DNA of 58,693 nt, from the IMG/VR virus record IMGVR_UViG_3300036900_000119, positions 1 to 58,693 of that record; one strand, written 5' to 3'. Positions within the stretch are counted from its first letter, which is position 1. Each line of letters opens with the position of its first letter. This DNA is from a virus. Position numbers and translations under genes: made by a program. Under the pieces are notes generated by a model. The model did no database searches. It saw only the letters and a list, made by a program, of their open reading frames with translations, and had not been told where the DNA came from. Below are positions 24,689 to 34,633 of the stretch, piece after piece.

Positions 24689-27331
24689 TTACGGACACCA
24701 CTCCACAACTAATTTATAATCTAAGTTAATGGCACCTATGTATCCTCCTGATTGATTAGGGAATACGGCGGTAGCGAAGAAACCTTTTCCGCTCGTTGGC
24801 AACAAATACCAAACAACGCGTGCCTGCGAGTAAGGTGTGCCGCTGGCCAAGAAGTTAGCCCAAACGGCATCCGTCCATGCCTGCAAACATCCCGGAGCGC
24901 CGTTGGTGTTAACGTAATCAGTTGGATCTGCGACGTTCGGCACGCCAACATATCCAGCAAGTGGTGGGCTTTGGAGGAAGTCCACGACTTGAAGCGGCGA
25001 CAGGTCGAACCCGTCTCCAACGCAAGGGAACGGGGCTGGCACTGGCCACACGGGAGGAACATTCGGCGCAGGAGGAGGCGGGTTCGGAGGCGGTGAACCA
25101 GGAGGCACTGGTAGCTGGTCCTCAGTGCGTATCCCAGGGCTTCCAGGTTCTTCAACGATAGGCGTCCCGCCCTCGGTGATGATGGATGGCACGTTTGATC
25201 CCCCAGGTGGTCCAGGAGGTCCCGGTGGGGTCGGAGGCGGTATCGGTGGAACTTGGCCGCACCCGTCCACGCTGTAACCAAACCAAGGCTCGTCGCACCC
25301 CTTGAGCAGCGTGCAATCCTCGGTGGTAGGGCAGCCCTGAACGACGCTATCGGACATCTCCGCTGACCACGTATGAACGCGGTTCCATTGCAAGAAACCT
25401 TTCCACCACATGTACAGTTGAAACTCGTATCCCGTCCTAGGGCTTCTCCGTGTGATCGGTGAGCATGGCGTGTCGCTTGGGTCCGGCAATCTGACGTAGG
25501 TGCGATACTGCTCCTTAACGTCCTGAAAGGTGGGGCAATCGGCGGTTCTGCAATCGTGGATCGGAGCGCAAAGCTGGAATTCGTGCCAACTATTCCAGAA
25601 CGGATCTTCGTCGCTGCGATACTTGAACATGATCGTCACGTCGTCGTTGCCAGCGAGGCGGTCCAAGTAAAGGTCAGCGCACAAGAGGCGCTTCAACTTG
25701 TTGCCATTGTCACTCCATCCCATCGAGCGCGTCTCGATAACCGATTCCGTGGCTACGTCCTGCGTGCCGTCCCAATCGAAGTAGCCTTGCTCGTCGCGCA
25801 GAAGCTCCCAGAGCTGAATGTCGTTATCGCACCCGATGGCGAACGCGAAGCAACGATCCACGCCGTTGAACGTGCCCTTGATGATCTTGAGGATGCGAAC
25901 GCCCGTCCAAAGCCCGTCGTAGCACGGTTGCGAGCGCGTCGTGAGCGTGCTCACGTTGTTGAAGTCCAGCGCGATCAATCCACGGCAAGCCACGCCGCGC
26001 CCGTCAATCGTGAACGGCGCGCACCCCATGAGCAGCCGATTGTTGAATAGGACGCCGCTGATATTACCAAGCAACTGCTGCGTGTCGCGCAAGAGCACCC
26101 TTTCCATCTCCACGCTCAAGGGTGTATTCACCCAAGTCCCAATGTCCCTGCGCCCGACTTGGTAGGATCGAATCCCGTCGATGCTGCGATACCACAAGTC
26201 GCCATTGACCGTCACAAGAGCGTTCTGCCCTGTCGTGCCGTAATTGGGAAGGCTCACCACAACCAATGGCGATTGGCTCTGGAACCAGAGCGCCCTGTCC
26301 AGCGGCACGTTCACGCTGAACACGGAGTTGTGCGTCATCACGACGAGCGAGCCTTGGCCGAGGCTCGTGTCCATGACCGCCGTTGTGCCCATGCCGGTGA
26401 TCGGTCCTGCGCTCACGGGCACCGAGAAAGGCGCACCACCGCTGAAAAGGGAAAGCTCCTGCGTTTGGAGCACCGCCGATCTTCCATCGTAGCCGTCCGT
26501 GAACCCGTGCGTGTAAACCAAGTCCCCCGCCATGTAGCTGTTGCTTGGTCCTTGGTTGGTCCCGGCAAGCACCATCCACACGCGTCCTTGGACATAGACG
26601 CCCATGCACCCCGCTGGCAGTTCGTTTCCAGCCTGCCCAAGAGAACGCCGCGTGCTTGCCCCGTCGAAGAACAAAGGATCAGCCGCACCATTCTGGACGA
26701 TCAAGAAATCCTCGGCTTGCCACATCCATGCGTTAGGATTGGTGGCGTCGTTCAAATCGCTGTAGATGACGGTGGCACCTGCCACCACGACGCCCGTTGC
26801 TATCCCGTCCACGTTCGACACCTCCAAGTGCGAGCTGTCGATGATCGAAACGACGATGTAATTAGCGCCCGCAATGATGATGCGCGTGTTCGGTTGGAAA
26901 CCCGTGGTGGAAGTCACCGGCACCGTCACGTTTGTTCCGATGGCTGGAATTGTGAACCCCGGCGCAATTACGGTTGTGGTCTTGTTTACGGAAATGTCAT
27001 CAACGGTGTTGCTTCCGTCGCCTACGAGATAGCGGAACAGCCTGCCTCCGATGCTCGCCACAAGGCAGCTATCACCACCACCGAATGCCTGATAAAAACT
27101 CGCGTCCTGAAATAGTGCCTGCGTGGCGTTGGCTTGCGTGGAGGCGTCAGGAAACGTGAGCGCGAGTCGGCGATAAAGAGGACGTGTTCGAGGAAGCCCG
27201 TTGCGGAACGTGACGTTGATGGCGAACGCGACTTGATCCTGAGGAAGTAGGCGAGGTTGCACTCCAGAATGCATTCCGGAGCGAATGATACTCACCCCAT
27301 CTGCTGTTGCTCCTGTAGACGGAGGAGGCAC
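24689..27331 (-). CDS. Large tail or virion structural protein
   Basis: An 880-residue protein with GTG start. The N-terminal part, DQVAFAINVTFRNGLPRTRP and YQAFGGGDSCLVASIGGRLFR, is repetitive beta-strand sequence like beta-propeller or tail-tube proteins. There is a Pro-rich stretch (residues about 690-780) and a C-terminal globular domain with WYLLPTSGKGFFATAVFP. Probably a tail hub or fibre-anchor protein; exact role is inference. Confidence 0.55.
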   Translation of the reverse strand: MPPPSTGATADGVSIIRSGMHSGVQPRLLPQDQVAFAINVTFRNGLPRTRPLYRRLALTFPDASTQANATQALFQDASFYQAFGGGDSCLVASIGGRLFRYLVGDGSNTVDDISVNKTTTVIAPGFTIPAIGTNVTVPVTSTTGFQPNTRIIIAGANYIVVSIIDSSHLEVSNVDGIATGVVVAGATVIYSDLNDATNPNAWMWQAEDFLIVQNGAADPLFFDGASTRRSLGQAGNELPAGCMGVYVQGRVWMVLAGTNQGPSNSYMAGDLVYTHGFTDGYDGRSAVLQTQELSLFSGGAPFSVPVSAGPITGMGTTAVMDTSLGQGSLVVMTHNSVFSVNVPLDRALWFQSQSPLVVVSLPNYGTTGQNALVTVNGDLWYRSIDGIRSYQVGRRDIGTWVNTPLSVEMERVLLRDTQQLLGNISGVLFNNRLLMGCAPFTIDGRGVACRGLIALDFNNVSTLTTRSQPCYDGLWTGVRILKIIKGTFNGVDRCFAFAIGCDNDIQLWELLRDEQGYFDWDGTQDVATESVIETRSMGWSDNGNKLKRLLCADLYLDRLAGNDDVTIMFKYRSDEDPFWNSWHEFQLCAPIHDCRTADCPTFQDVKEQYRTYVRLPDPSDTPCSPITRRSPRTGYEFQLYMWWKGFLQWNRVHTWSAEMSDSVVQGCPTTEDCTLLKGCDEPWFGYSVDGCGQVPPIPPPTPPGPPGPPGGSNVPSIITEGGTPIVEEPGSPGIRTEDQLPVPPGSPPPNPPPPAPNVPPVWPVPAPFPCVGDGFDLSPLQVVDFLQSPPLAGYVGVPNVADPTDYVNTNGAPGCLQAWTDAVWANFLASGTPYSQARVVWYLLPTSGKGFFATAVFPNQSGGYIGAINLDYKLVVEWCP

Positions 27332-27334
27332 GGC

Positions 27335-28573
27335 CTAAGTGGTTTCCTTTTCTATTTCCAGCGTTGCGTAAATCTCACTCGTCGCAAATCCGTTGGGCTT
27401 TCCAAAGCCATTGGTCCCATTTGTCGTCTCGGCGTGGAGTTGCAATCGGAACTGCTGTCCCGCGCCTGCCGTCGCCGTCGCCCTTGCCCATCCCGTGCTC
27501 GTCGTCTGCTCGTCGCTCGCCACGAGCGCCCTGCCGTTCAACCCAAGCGCCACCACAGTTCCTACGCCTTGCACAAGTTGCGTGGAGAAGTTGTCCACCT
27601 TGTAGCCAAGCACGCTCCATCGGAAGCGATACGTGCCAACCGGAAGCGTGACGACATTGGCAATCAGCGTTGTGCCGGCGGGGGTGTCCAGCACAATGAC
27701 ATTCAAAGGCACGTCGATGTAGGAGCCACTCGCCACTGCACCGGAGTCGATGTTCGTGTTCTCCTGATGCTGGAGAATGATCCAACCACCAACAAGTCCC
27801 GCTCCCGGCGAAATGGATACGCCCGTAATCGAGCCGCCTGTGATGTTGACGTTGTTGGAGTTCTGAGTCGCCATGGTGCCAAGACCAAGAGCGGTCCTCG
27901 CCGCCGCCTGAGTTGGCGTTGTAATGCCGTTCGCAGTCGCGGCGACCATCATCCCCGCCGTCAAACCTCCGTTGCATGGCGCTACAAAGCCATCAGCGAT
28001 ACCGAGTGGCCGACTTGAAACAACCCCGCTTCCACCACCAGCCAGCTCCATCAAACCATCAGGCAAACCCGATAGCGCCTGCGCGTTCGTCAGCGAGCCG
28101 TTGGGCGTTTGCGTGATATACGTCGCGTCTGCGGGTGCTCCGCTTGAACCCGCTGTTCCAGTCGGCCCTTGCAACCCCGCCGGTCCAACTGTGCTCGACG
28201 TTGGGAAAACTGTGCCCGGTGGACTGTTGACGAGGTATGCGCTCGCCGCCGTGTTGGCGATGTTAACGAGAGTGACGTGCGTGGCGTCCGGTGCTTGACT
28301 CACGGCGAAATACCCGAAGCTACCGCTGCCCAACTGACCCACGGCAACGACTTGGCCAACGACTGCCCATGCGCTCACGAGAACGTCCACGGTCACAACA
28401 TCACCCTCGGCGGGCATCGTGAACGGAGCCGTAGTCGCGGTGAACGAATCGCGTCCGTTTGTGCCATTGGTGCCAGTGGCGCCCGCAGGACCTTGCGGCC
28501 CTGGTATGTTCTGGACGAGCGGCGAAGGGCATGGCCTATCGCAACAGTCGGCGCTTTGAAGGAGTTCGCTCAT
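27335..28573 (-). CDS. Collagen-like tail fibre
   Basis: A 412-residue protein. Residues about 23-44 are collagen-like (IPGPQGPAGATGTNGTNG), and a second one is near residues 128-148 (VGPAGLQGPTGTAGSSGAP). Then come a beta-rich shaft and a C-terminal domain of C1q/tail-tip style (LPVGTYRFRWSVLGYK). Likely the distal fibre or receptor-binding protein, first gene of the leftward virion operon beside the divergent promoter region. Confidence 0.75.
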   Translation of the reverse strand: MSELLQSADCCDRPCPSPLVQNIPGPQGPAGATGTNGTNGRDSFTATTAPFTMPAEGDVVTVDVLVSAWAVVGQVVAVGQLGSGSFGYFAVSQAPDATHVTLVNIANTAASAYLVNSPPGTVFPTSSTVGPAGLQGPTGTAGSSGAPADATYITQTPNGSLTNAQALSGLPDGLMELAGGGSGVVSSRPLGIADGFVAPCNGGLTAGMMVAATANGITTPTQAAARTALGLGTMATQNSNNVNITGGSITGVSISPGAGLVGGWIILQHQENTNIDSGAVASGSYIDVPLNVIVLDTPAGTTLIANVVTLPVGTYRFRWSVLGYKVDNFSTQLVQGVGTVVALGLNGRALVASDEQTTSTGWARATATAGAGQQFRLQLHAETTNGTNGFGKPNGFATSEIYATLEIEKETT

Positions 28574-28819
28574 GGCGGGGTTTTAGGTTGTGGCATAGCT
28601 TTAACCCCACCGATTAGCCGCACTCTCTACGCGTTGAGCTTCAAAGTCAACGCTTGACACACAGCCGCTTTCGTGTCAGCGATTGCGACACGCGTATGAA
28701 TGCCGCGTCCGATTTGGCCGCCCAAGCGTGGCCCACAAACCCCCTCCCGCGCTCAAACCACGCTTGTGTCCCCACCCAAGTGCTGGCGCATTCAGGCGTT
28801 GGGAGGGGTAGTTGATTTC
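28574..28819. promoter_or_regulatory. Divergent promoter region of the two virion operons
   Basis: It separates the leftward fibre/tail operon from the rightward terminase operon. It holds TTGACA at 28654 (possible -35 box) and repeated half sites: TGACAC (28655), GTGTCA (28673) and the inverted repeat CGTGTC/GACACG (28672-28677/28687-28692). GGGAGGGG at 28801-28808 serves as ribosome site for the terminase gene. Exact promoter positions cannot be fixed. Confidence 0.55.
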
Positions 28820-30658
28820 ATGGCAAAAGGCCCTAAACACATCGACGCATACGGCTGCAAGTTCAACTTGGAGTCCCAAGCCCAAGTCGAGCTGGAGTGC
28901 ATCAAGTATGGTGGTTCGTGGGAACTTAACGGGCGTCAGTATGGGATGGGTTTGGCGCATCACGTTGTTGCTTTCTCGCGCCTAGTGTGGCCGTGGTTCA
29001 AATGGCAACGGTGGGCGCTATTGCTGCTCGATGAGCTGTGTAGGCCACGCCACCGTCTCGGAGTCTGGGGACCTTCGAGCAGCGGCAAATCGTGTCCCGT
29101 CGGACTGACTTACCTTACGTTTTACCTTGCTCGCCCCGATTGCACCACCGTACTCGTTTCCTCAACCACACGCGACGAGTTGGATCTTCGCATCTGGGGA
29201 GAAATTGTCATGCTTTGGAAGGAGGCGCACGACCAGTTCGATTGGATTCCAGGGCACCTAACGGACTCCAAGCAGATGATTACGACGGACGGCAAGGAAG
29301 TCGAAGGGCGCGATAGGCGCAATGGTGTGCTCGGAAGACCTTGTAAAACGGGCAATAAATGGCTGATCGGAAGCGGAACATCCCCGTTTGTCGGTATCAA
29401 GAACGATCACGTTTACCTCGCAGCCGACGAGGCGGGCCTTATGCCGCCTGGGTTTCTCGAAGCTCTCGCCAACCTTACGTCGAATCCATCGTGTTGCGCT
29501 GCCGTCCTCGGTAACTTGGGCGACCTCGACACCCCATTGGCTGCTGCTTGCGAACCTGTTAACGGATGGGATTCCATTCCGGATAGCGACGTTTCGCGCG
29601 CCTTCGATACCCGATGGAACAACGGGCGCGCCGTTCAGTTCATAGGGAGCGATTCCCCCAATCTCGATTTCCCCGAAAACGCGGAGCCTTATCCCAAGCT
29701 CATAGGACGCCGTTACCTCAAGCAGTGCGCTGACGATTACGGCCTCGACACGCCGCTCTACAATATGTTCGCGGCGGGAAAGATTCCACGTGGAACAATG
29801 GAGAATCGCGTCCTCACGCGCCAGGACTGCGAGCGCAACGACGCTTTCGAGGAAGTGACGTGGGGACACGAACCGATGACGCTTCTCTACGCCCTAGATT
29901 TGTCCTACACCGCTTCGCACGGCGATAGAACCGTTGGGCGACCGTTCGCGTTCGGCAAGGACATTGCAGGCAAAGCCATCTTCGCTCCGCTCGCGCCACC
30001 GCTCGTTTACACGCCTTCCGACCGTGCCGACCTGTCCATCGAGGACCAACTCGCGCTCCAGTGCATCGTCGAGTGCAAAAAGTGGGAAGTGAAACCGGCG
30101 CACGTCTTTTACGACGGCACAGGGCGCGCCTCGTTTACCGCCTCGCTTATGCGCCTTTGGACAGACGAGCACGGCCATTCCATCGGGACGGCTGTTCAGC
30201 CCATCGAGTTTGGCGGCACGGCAACCAAGCGCCCCAACTTCCTCAACAAACGCTACGAGGAAGATCGAGATTCGAGGCGCAAGAAAGGCGAGCTTCTGCC
30301 GTGCGACGAAGTATTCGATAAGATGGTAAGCGAGCTTTGGTTTGCCTTCCGTCATCTCGTTATCTCGAAGCAGGCGCGCAACCTCGACATGGAAACTGTG
30401 AAGGAGGCGAGCAAGCGACTTTACAAGGCGATGGCAGGCAATCGCCTTAGCGTTGAGCCAAAGGATGAGGTAAAGCTGCGGCTTGGGCGTTCGCCGGACC
30501 TTGCAGACGCTTTTGTCGTTGCCATCGAAGGCGCACGCCGCCTCGGTTTCGCGCTTGGCAATCTCGACGCTTCCGTAAAACGCAACAACACCCGCTGGCT
30601 GTCCCGCGCCGTGCGCGCCTATCAGGATGCGCGTTCTGCCGTGGAGCTTGCCGCCTAA
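28820..30658 (+). CDS. terL: Terminase large subunit
   Basis: A 612-residue packaging ATPase/nuclease. Walker A is GPSSSGKS (84-91) and Walker B-like VYLAADEA (198-205). The nuclease half carries the acidic motifs YALDLSYTASHGD, FYDGTGR and SPDLADAF, as in RNase H-like terminase nucleases. ATG at 28820 has GGGAGGGG 12 bases upstream; a 40-codon longer ORF is rejected. A separate small subunit was not recognised nearby. Confidence 0.92.
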   Translation: MAKGPKHIDAYGCKFNLESQAQVELECIKYGGSWELNGRQYGMGLAHHVVAFSRLVWPWFKWQRWALLLLDELCRPRHRLGVWGPSSSGKSCPVGLTYLTFYLARPDCTTVLVSSTTRDELDLRIWGEIVMLWKEAHDQFDWIPGHLTDSKQMITTDGKEVEGRDRRNGVLGRPCKTGNKWLIGSGTSPFVGIKNDHVYLAADEAGLMPPGFLEALANLTSNPSCCAAVLGNLGDLDTPLAAACEPVNGWDSIPDSDVSRAFDTRWNNGRAVQFIGSDSPNLDFPENAEPYPKLIGRRYLKQCADDYGLDTPLYNMFAAGKIPRGTMENRVLTRQDCERNDAFEEVTWGHEPMTLLYALDLSYTASHGDRTVGRPFAFGKDIAGKAIFAPLAPPLVYTPSDRADLSIEDQLALQCIVECKKWEVKPAHVFYDGTGRASFTASLMRLWTDEHGHSIGTAVQPIEFGGTATKRPNFLNKRYEEDRDSRRKKGELLPCDEVFDKMVSELWFAFRHLVISKQARNLDMETVKEASKRLYKAMAGNRLSVEPKDEVKLRLGRSPDLADAFVVAIEGARRLGFALGNLDASVKRNNTRWLSRAVRAYQDARSAVELAA

Positions 30659-30662
30659 CTTT

Positions 30663-31034
30663 ATGCCACTCCTTGACCGTTCCAAATCCCCTCCCGGTGG
30701 ATTCCCATATCGCGAGCCGTCCATAAATTGGGTTGCGCCCGCTGACGGCATGGTGTTCGACGAGCGCGTGAAGCAGATCGTAGCCGCACGCAAGAACAAC
30801 CGCGCATCAGGTTTGGATCCATCATGGCAAGCGTGCGTTGATGCGCTCGATCTTTACACCTGCACGCGGCTCAACAACGACCCGAAGTGGTGCGTTGCGC
30901 CCGCTGATCCAGTCATGCTCGCCGCCGTAAAATCACGCTCTCAAGGGTGCGCAGGGTGCGGCGTGTCACGGCGCAGGAACGCGCAGTCAATGAGCGTGCG
31001 CGATGATGAGGCTTCGAAGCACCTAGCGCGATGA
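30663..31034 (+). CDS. Hypothetical Cys-containing protein
   Basis: A 123-residue protein starting MPLLDRSKSPPGGFPYREPS, with FDERVKQIVAARKNNRASGL, DLYTCTRLNNDPKWC and QGCAGCGVSRRRN. Five Cys in the second half suggest a metal site. I recall similar small proteins next to phage terminase or portal genes, but no function. It overlaps the following start by four bases. Confidence 0.65.
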   Translation: MPLLDRSKSPPGGFPYREPSINWVAPADGMVFDERVKQIVAARKNNRASGLDPSWQACVDALDLYTCTRLNNDPKWCVAPADPVMLAAVKSRSQGCAGCGVSRRRNAQSMSVRDDEASKHLAR

Positions 31035-31306
31035 ACACGAAGACAACTGTTCCGGAAGTGCTGCCATTGCTCGTCGCTTACCTGTTGAAACCGGGAAACG
31101 AGGTTGGCGGATCGCTGCACATCATCACCGATGACGGAAACGACGAACCAGGACATGCTGCTTGGTGTCTGAGCTACGCCCGGAACATAGGCGACACGGA
31201 TGCGATTCCCATCCTTGAACTCATGGTTCAAATGAGTCGCACGCAAATCAGAAAACTATGCGCCTTAGCTGACAAGCAACGGTATCCATTGAAGGCTGCG
31301 CGATGA
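31031..31306 (+). CDS. Hypothetical protein
   Basis: A 91-residue ORF starting MNTKTTVPEVLPLLVAYLLK, mainly helical with VLPLLVAYLLKPGNEVGG and DAIPILELMVQMSRTQ. No family recognised. It overlaps its neighbours by four bases on both sides. Confidence 0.6.
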   Translation: MNTKTTVPEVLPLLVAYLLKPGNEVGGSLHIITDDGNDEPGHAAWCLSYARNIGDTDAIPILELMVQMSRTQIRKLCALADKQRYPLKAAR

Positions 31307-31671
31307 ACCCCTTTTCAGCAGCACTCCGTTACCGCCGTGCCAAACGCGAATGGCTTGGTGCTGGAGGGTTGCCCGTATCACAAACACTCGCCGATTCCCG
31401 CGCAGCCGTATGCAAGACGTGCCCAAAGAACCAACCGCATCCGATTTACCAAAACCTAGCGGCTCCGGTGGCGCTCCAACTTCGACGCCAGATCGAGGCA
31501 AAGGCGCAGATGAAACTCGCGGTGAACGGCGAAAGCGACTTGCACATTTGCGAAGTTTGTTGGTGCGTCCTATCTCTGAAGGTTTGGGCGCCAATCCAAG
31601 TGGCGTCGAAGGGTCTGGATCTAGCAACGCTTCCTGATTTTTGCTGGATACGAAAGGAGCTTGGAAAGTGA
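31303..31671 (+). CDS. Cys-cluster protein of the CKTCPKN type
   Basis: A 122-residue protein with CKTCPKN (about residues 37-43), the helix ALQLRRQIEAKAQMKLAV, and CEVCWCVLSLKVW (about 83-95), ending LPDFCWIRKELGK. The four to six Cys make a zinc site likely. Similar small proteins accompany phage head genes, from memory. Its TGA overlaps the GTG start of the glycosyltransferase. Confidence 0.7.
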   Translation: MNPFSAALRYRRAKREWLGAGGLPVSQTLADSRAAVCKTCPKNQPHPIYQNLAAPVALQLRRQIEAKAQMKLAVNGESDLHICEVCWCVLSLKVWAPIQVASKGLDLATLPDFCWIRKELGK

Positions 31672-34067
31672 CCGTCCCACTCCTAGTCGTCATCCCCGTC
31701 GCGCAAAGTGAGATTGGGCTAGCGTCCTCCCTTCTGGCGCATCTTGCGACTCACGGCCCAATCCTGTTCCATGCCGTCCTATTCGTCGCCGACAAAGGCA
31801 TCGAAGCTTCCGCCTACACGCCGCTTCTCGACGCCGCGAAGCCCATATTCCCCGCAGGCGGTTCGCTGATCCACACTCCGTTATCGTTAACGCCGTCCTA
31901 CCCGCACGCGCACAACCTTCGTTTTGAGACTGCGCTTTCGCACGTCGCCTCACGCATTAAAGCGCCATTCCTGTATCTCTCGCCGCGCTGTGTGCCGACG
32001 CGCAAAGGGTGGCTGCTCGAATTGGAGGCGGAGTATGGCGCACACGCCAAAACCAAGCCGATCCTTGGCCAGTTGCTCACGCCTGAATCACATGGGACAG
32101 CGCAACCACTGATCGCCTCGACAGCTATTTACCCGCCTGATCTTCCCAAGCGCGTGTTCCAGAACTTGATCGGACAGCGTTCCGTGGACTTCGAGAAGTC
32201 TTGCGCAGAACTGTTCGTGTCCATCGCGCACCCGTCCAAGTTGATCTGGAACCATCCCGTCAACGGGACAAATGCGCTCCCGCGACCGCCAGCAGTCGTT
32301 TCCGTTGTGCATACGGCTTTCGCCCGCGAGTTTGCTGCCTCACTGCGCGGTGAAGTGGTGAAGCAGCCTATCCCTGTCACCCAACCACCAGAAACGCCTC
32401 TAGTGCCCATTGCTGCGCCAACCAAGGGGCGTCTGGTGAAAGCGCCCGTTGTCGCCAACCCCAATGCCGCTTTTTACCACTCAGGCGACTTAGGTGACAT
32501 CATCTATGCGCTCGCGGCTATCCGTCTCGCTGGAGGCGGCAAGTTGATCCTTGGTCCCAAATCGCTGCGCACGCCACCGCCTGCCAACCCGATGCGAATG
32601 GAGCAGTTCGAGCGCCTTCTCCCGTTGCTCGCCGTCCAGCCATACCTGTCGAGAGCCGTGTTTTCCGACCGATACCCCGGCACAACCACGGCGTTTGACT
32701 TGAACCGATTCCGCGAGCAATGGGGAGATAAGGCGATTCGAGCACGCACAGGCATTTCTACGCTCGTCAGGATGCACTGCCACATTCTCGGCGTAGACGA
32801 GAAGTTCCACCCCCGCGATTCATGGCTCACGGTGCCATCGCCGATTCAAACGGGCATGTTCGTTGTCCACCGTTCTGCGCGCTACCGCTCGTCCGAAGAT
32901 GCCGCGTTTCCCTGGCCGATGCTCGTCAAGCGATTCAAAGGGCGTCTCCTGTTCGTCGGGTTGCCGGCCGAACACGCCGACTTTCAGCGCACCTTTGGAG
33001 TCAAGACCGCGTTCTGGCAATGCGCCGACTTCCTTGAACTCGCCCGCGTCATTGCGGGAGCCAGCGGATTCATCGGAAACCAATCGTTTCCGTGCGCGCT
33101 CGCGCTCGCGGCAGGACAACGTGTTCTTCAAGAGTCGTGGCCAACGTCTCCAGATTGCGTGTTCTCTCGAGAGAACTTCTTGACGCAACCATTCACAGAG
33201 GCGTCTGTCGCGGCGTGGGAGTCCAGCACAAGGGACACAATGACGCTCATAACGGAAAAGGATCTTGTTAAACCGTTGACTGAATCGGATGTGTCATTAA
33301 AGCAGGAAATCTCCATTACAACGGCGCCGTCTCCACGTCTCGTTTCCACGACGCCCATTAACGGCATGATAGAACTCGGACCACAACTCGACGCCTCGGG
33401 ACTAGGAGACACACTCACGATCACGCCGCTCGCTGAACGCCTTGGCAAACGCGCAATCATGTGCCTTCCCACAGGCATCGCAAGATTCGCGCCATTGTTC
33501 ACAGGGTTGTGCCCCGTCCGGATTACTGACGATGCGCCTGTATTTCCGGACCCCGGAAGCACGCGCTTCATCGAGTCCAAGCTGCGCATGTTCAATTACG
33601 AGTGCGAAGATGGGCGAACGCCTCCTGTGGTTCGCCTATCACCAATCGAAAAGGCGCAAGCTGCTAAATGGATCAAGAAGCTTAAAGGCGAAAAGCCGCC
33701 GATCATTTTCCACACTGCTGTTGCCTTGAAATGGGCGCACATGCGCTCTCGCCCTACCGAATGGTGGTCACCGATTCGCTCTGAGCTTGAGAAGCATTTC
33801 ACGCTCATCGAAGAATATCCGGACGCGCCAACGCCTTTGCGTAAGCTTGCTGCCCGTTACCGCGCCGTTGGGAGATATTTCGGAGTGAACACTGGCAACT
33901 GGCATCTCGCGGTTGCTGGTGGTTGTAGATGCCTCGTTGTGGATGCTGACGAGTGTGAAGGATACAACCCCGCGCTCTGGCGTTACTCGATGCCCACCTG
34001 CGAATACGTTGGGTTCGACGTTGGCAACGTAATCGCCAAGGTCCCTTGGCTCTTGAAGGGCGCATGA
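31668..34067 (+). CDS. Trimodular glycosyltransferase
   Basis: A 799-residue protein with GTG start overlapping the previous stop. Residues 1 to about 220 look like a GT-A glycosyltransferase with VTVPLLVVIPVA and PTRKGWLLELE. From about residue 264, AFYHSGDLGDIIYALAAIRL opens a heptosyltransferase-like (GT9-type) domain. A second related module starts near residue 565 (LDASGLGDTLTITPLAERL) and ends with GVNTGNWHLAVAGG. One chain with one GT-A and two GT-B-like halves is unusual. Substrate unknown. Confidence 0.75.
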   Translation: MTVPLLVVIPVAQSEIGLASSLLAHLATHGPILFHAVLFVADKGIEASAYTPLLDAAKPIFPAGGSLIHTPLSLTPSYPHAHNLRFETALSHVASRIKAPFLYLSPRCVPTRKGWLLELEAEYGAHAKTKPILGQLLTPESHGTAQPLIASTAIYPPDLPKRVFQNLIGQRSVDFEKSCAELFVSIAHPSKLIWNHPVNGTNALPRPPAVVSVVHTAFAREFAASLRGEVVKQPIPVTQPPETPLVPIAAPTKGRLVKAPVVANPNAAFYHSGDLGDIIYALAAIRLAGGGKLILGPKSLRTPPPANPMRMEQFERLLPLLAVQPYLSRAVFSDRYPGTTTAFDLNRFREQWGDKAIRARTGISTLVRMHCHILGVDEKFHPRDSWLTVPSPIQTGMFVVHRSARYRSSEDAAFPWPMLVKRFKGRLLFVGLPAEHADFQRTFGVKTAFWQCADFLELARVIAGASGFIGNQSFPCALALAAGQRVLQESWPTSPDCVFSRENFLTQPFTEASVAAWESSTRDTMTLITEKDLVKPLTESDVSLKQEISITTAPSPRLVSTTPINGMIELGPQLDASGLGDTLTITPLAERLGKRAIMCLPTGIARFAPLFTGLCPVRITDDAPVFPDPGSTRFIESKLRMFNYECEDGRTPPVVRLSPIEKAQAAKWIKKLKGEKPPIIFHTAVALKWAHMRSRPTEWWSPIRSELEKHFTLIEEYPDAPTPLRKLAARYRAVGRYFGVNTGNWHLAVAGGCRCLVVDADECEGYNPALWRYSMPTCEYVGFDVGNVIAKVPWLLKGA

Positions 34068-34633
34068 ACATCACGCTTCCACCGCCATCTATCAACACTT
34101 GGCAATCGCCATTCGAGCTTGAGCTGCTTCTCCTGCACTTTCGCCACGCTTCGCCAAAGCACATCTGCGAACTCGGGAGTGCTGATGGTGGCTCAATCTG
34201 GTGTTGGGCGCACAACTGCGTTCCTGGCGCTCATATTCTCTCGGTGGACTGGTGGAAAGACGACGTTGGATACCCTGACAACCGCATCCAATATGGCCAT
34301 TGGGCTTTGCGCAACACCTGCACGATTGACTGGGTCAAAGGCGACACCCGAGACGACGCCACACTTAACCGCGTGAGAGAGTTTGCTCCGTTCGATTGGA
34401 TGTTCATCGACGCGGGGCACGCGCTTATTGATGTGACGAGCGATTGGGAACGGTATGGTCCCCTCGTTTCTCCTGGAGGGATCGTGGTTTTCCACGACAT
34501 CACGCCCAACATGCGCCCCAATCAAGTTGAGGTGCGTCTGCTTTGGGACCGTTTGAAGGAGACTCGAAGGCACGTCGAGATCATTGAGAACGCGAAGGAC
34601 GATAAGCTTGGAACGGGGATATTATGGGTCTGA
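34064..34633 (+). CDS. SAM-dependent methyltransferase, CmcI/cephalosporin hydroxylase type
   Basis: A 189-residue protein. HICELGSADGGSIWCW (motif I region) is the SAM-binding glycine-rich loop. Next come ILSVDWWKDD, then DWMFIDAGHALIDVTSDWER (motif with conserved Asp-His) and a final VSPGGIVVFHDI. The combination resembles the cephalosporin-hydroxylase-like class often linked with sugar modification. It overlaps the previous stop (ATGA) and the following glycosyltransferase start. Confidence 0.85.
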   Translation: MNITLPPPSINTWQSPFELELLLLHFRHASPKHICELGSADGGSIWCWAHNCVPGAHILSVDWWKDDVGYPDNRIQYGHWALRNTCTIDWVKGDTRDDATLNRVREFAPFDWMFIDAGHALIDVTSDWERYGPLVSPGGIVVFHDITPNMRPNQVEVRLLWDRLKETRRHVEIIENAKDDKLGTGILWV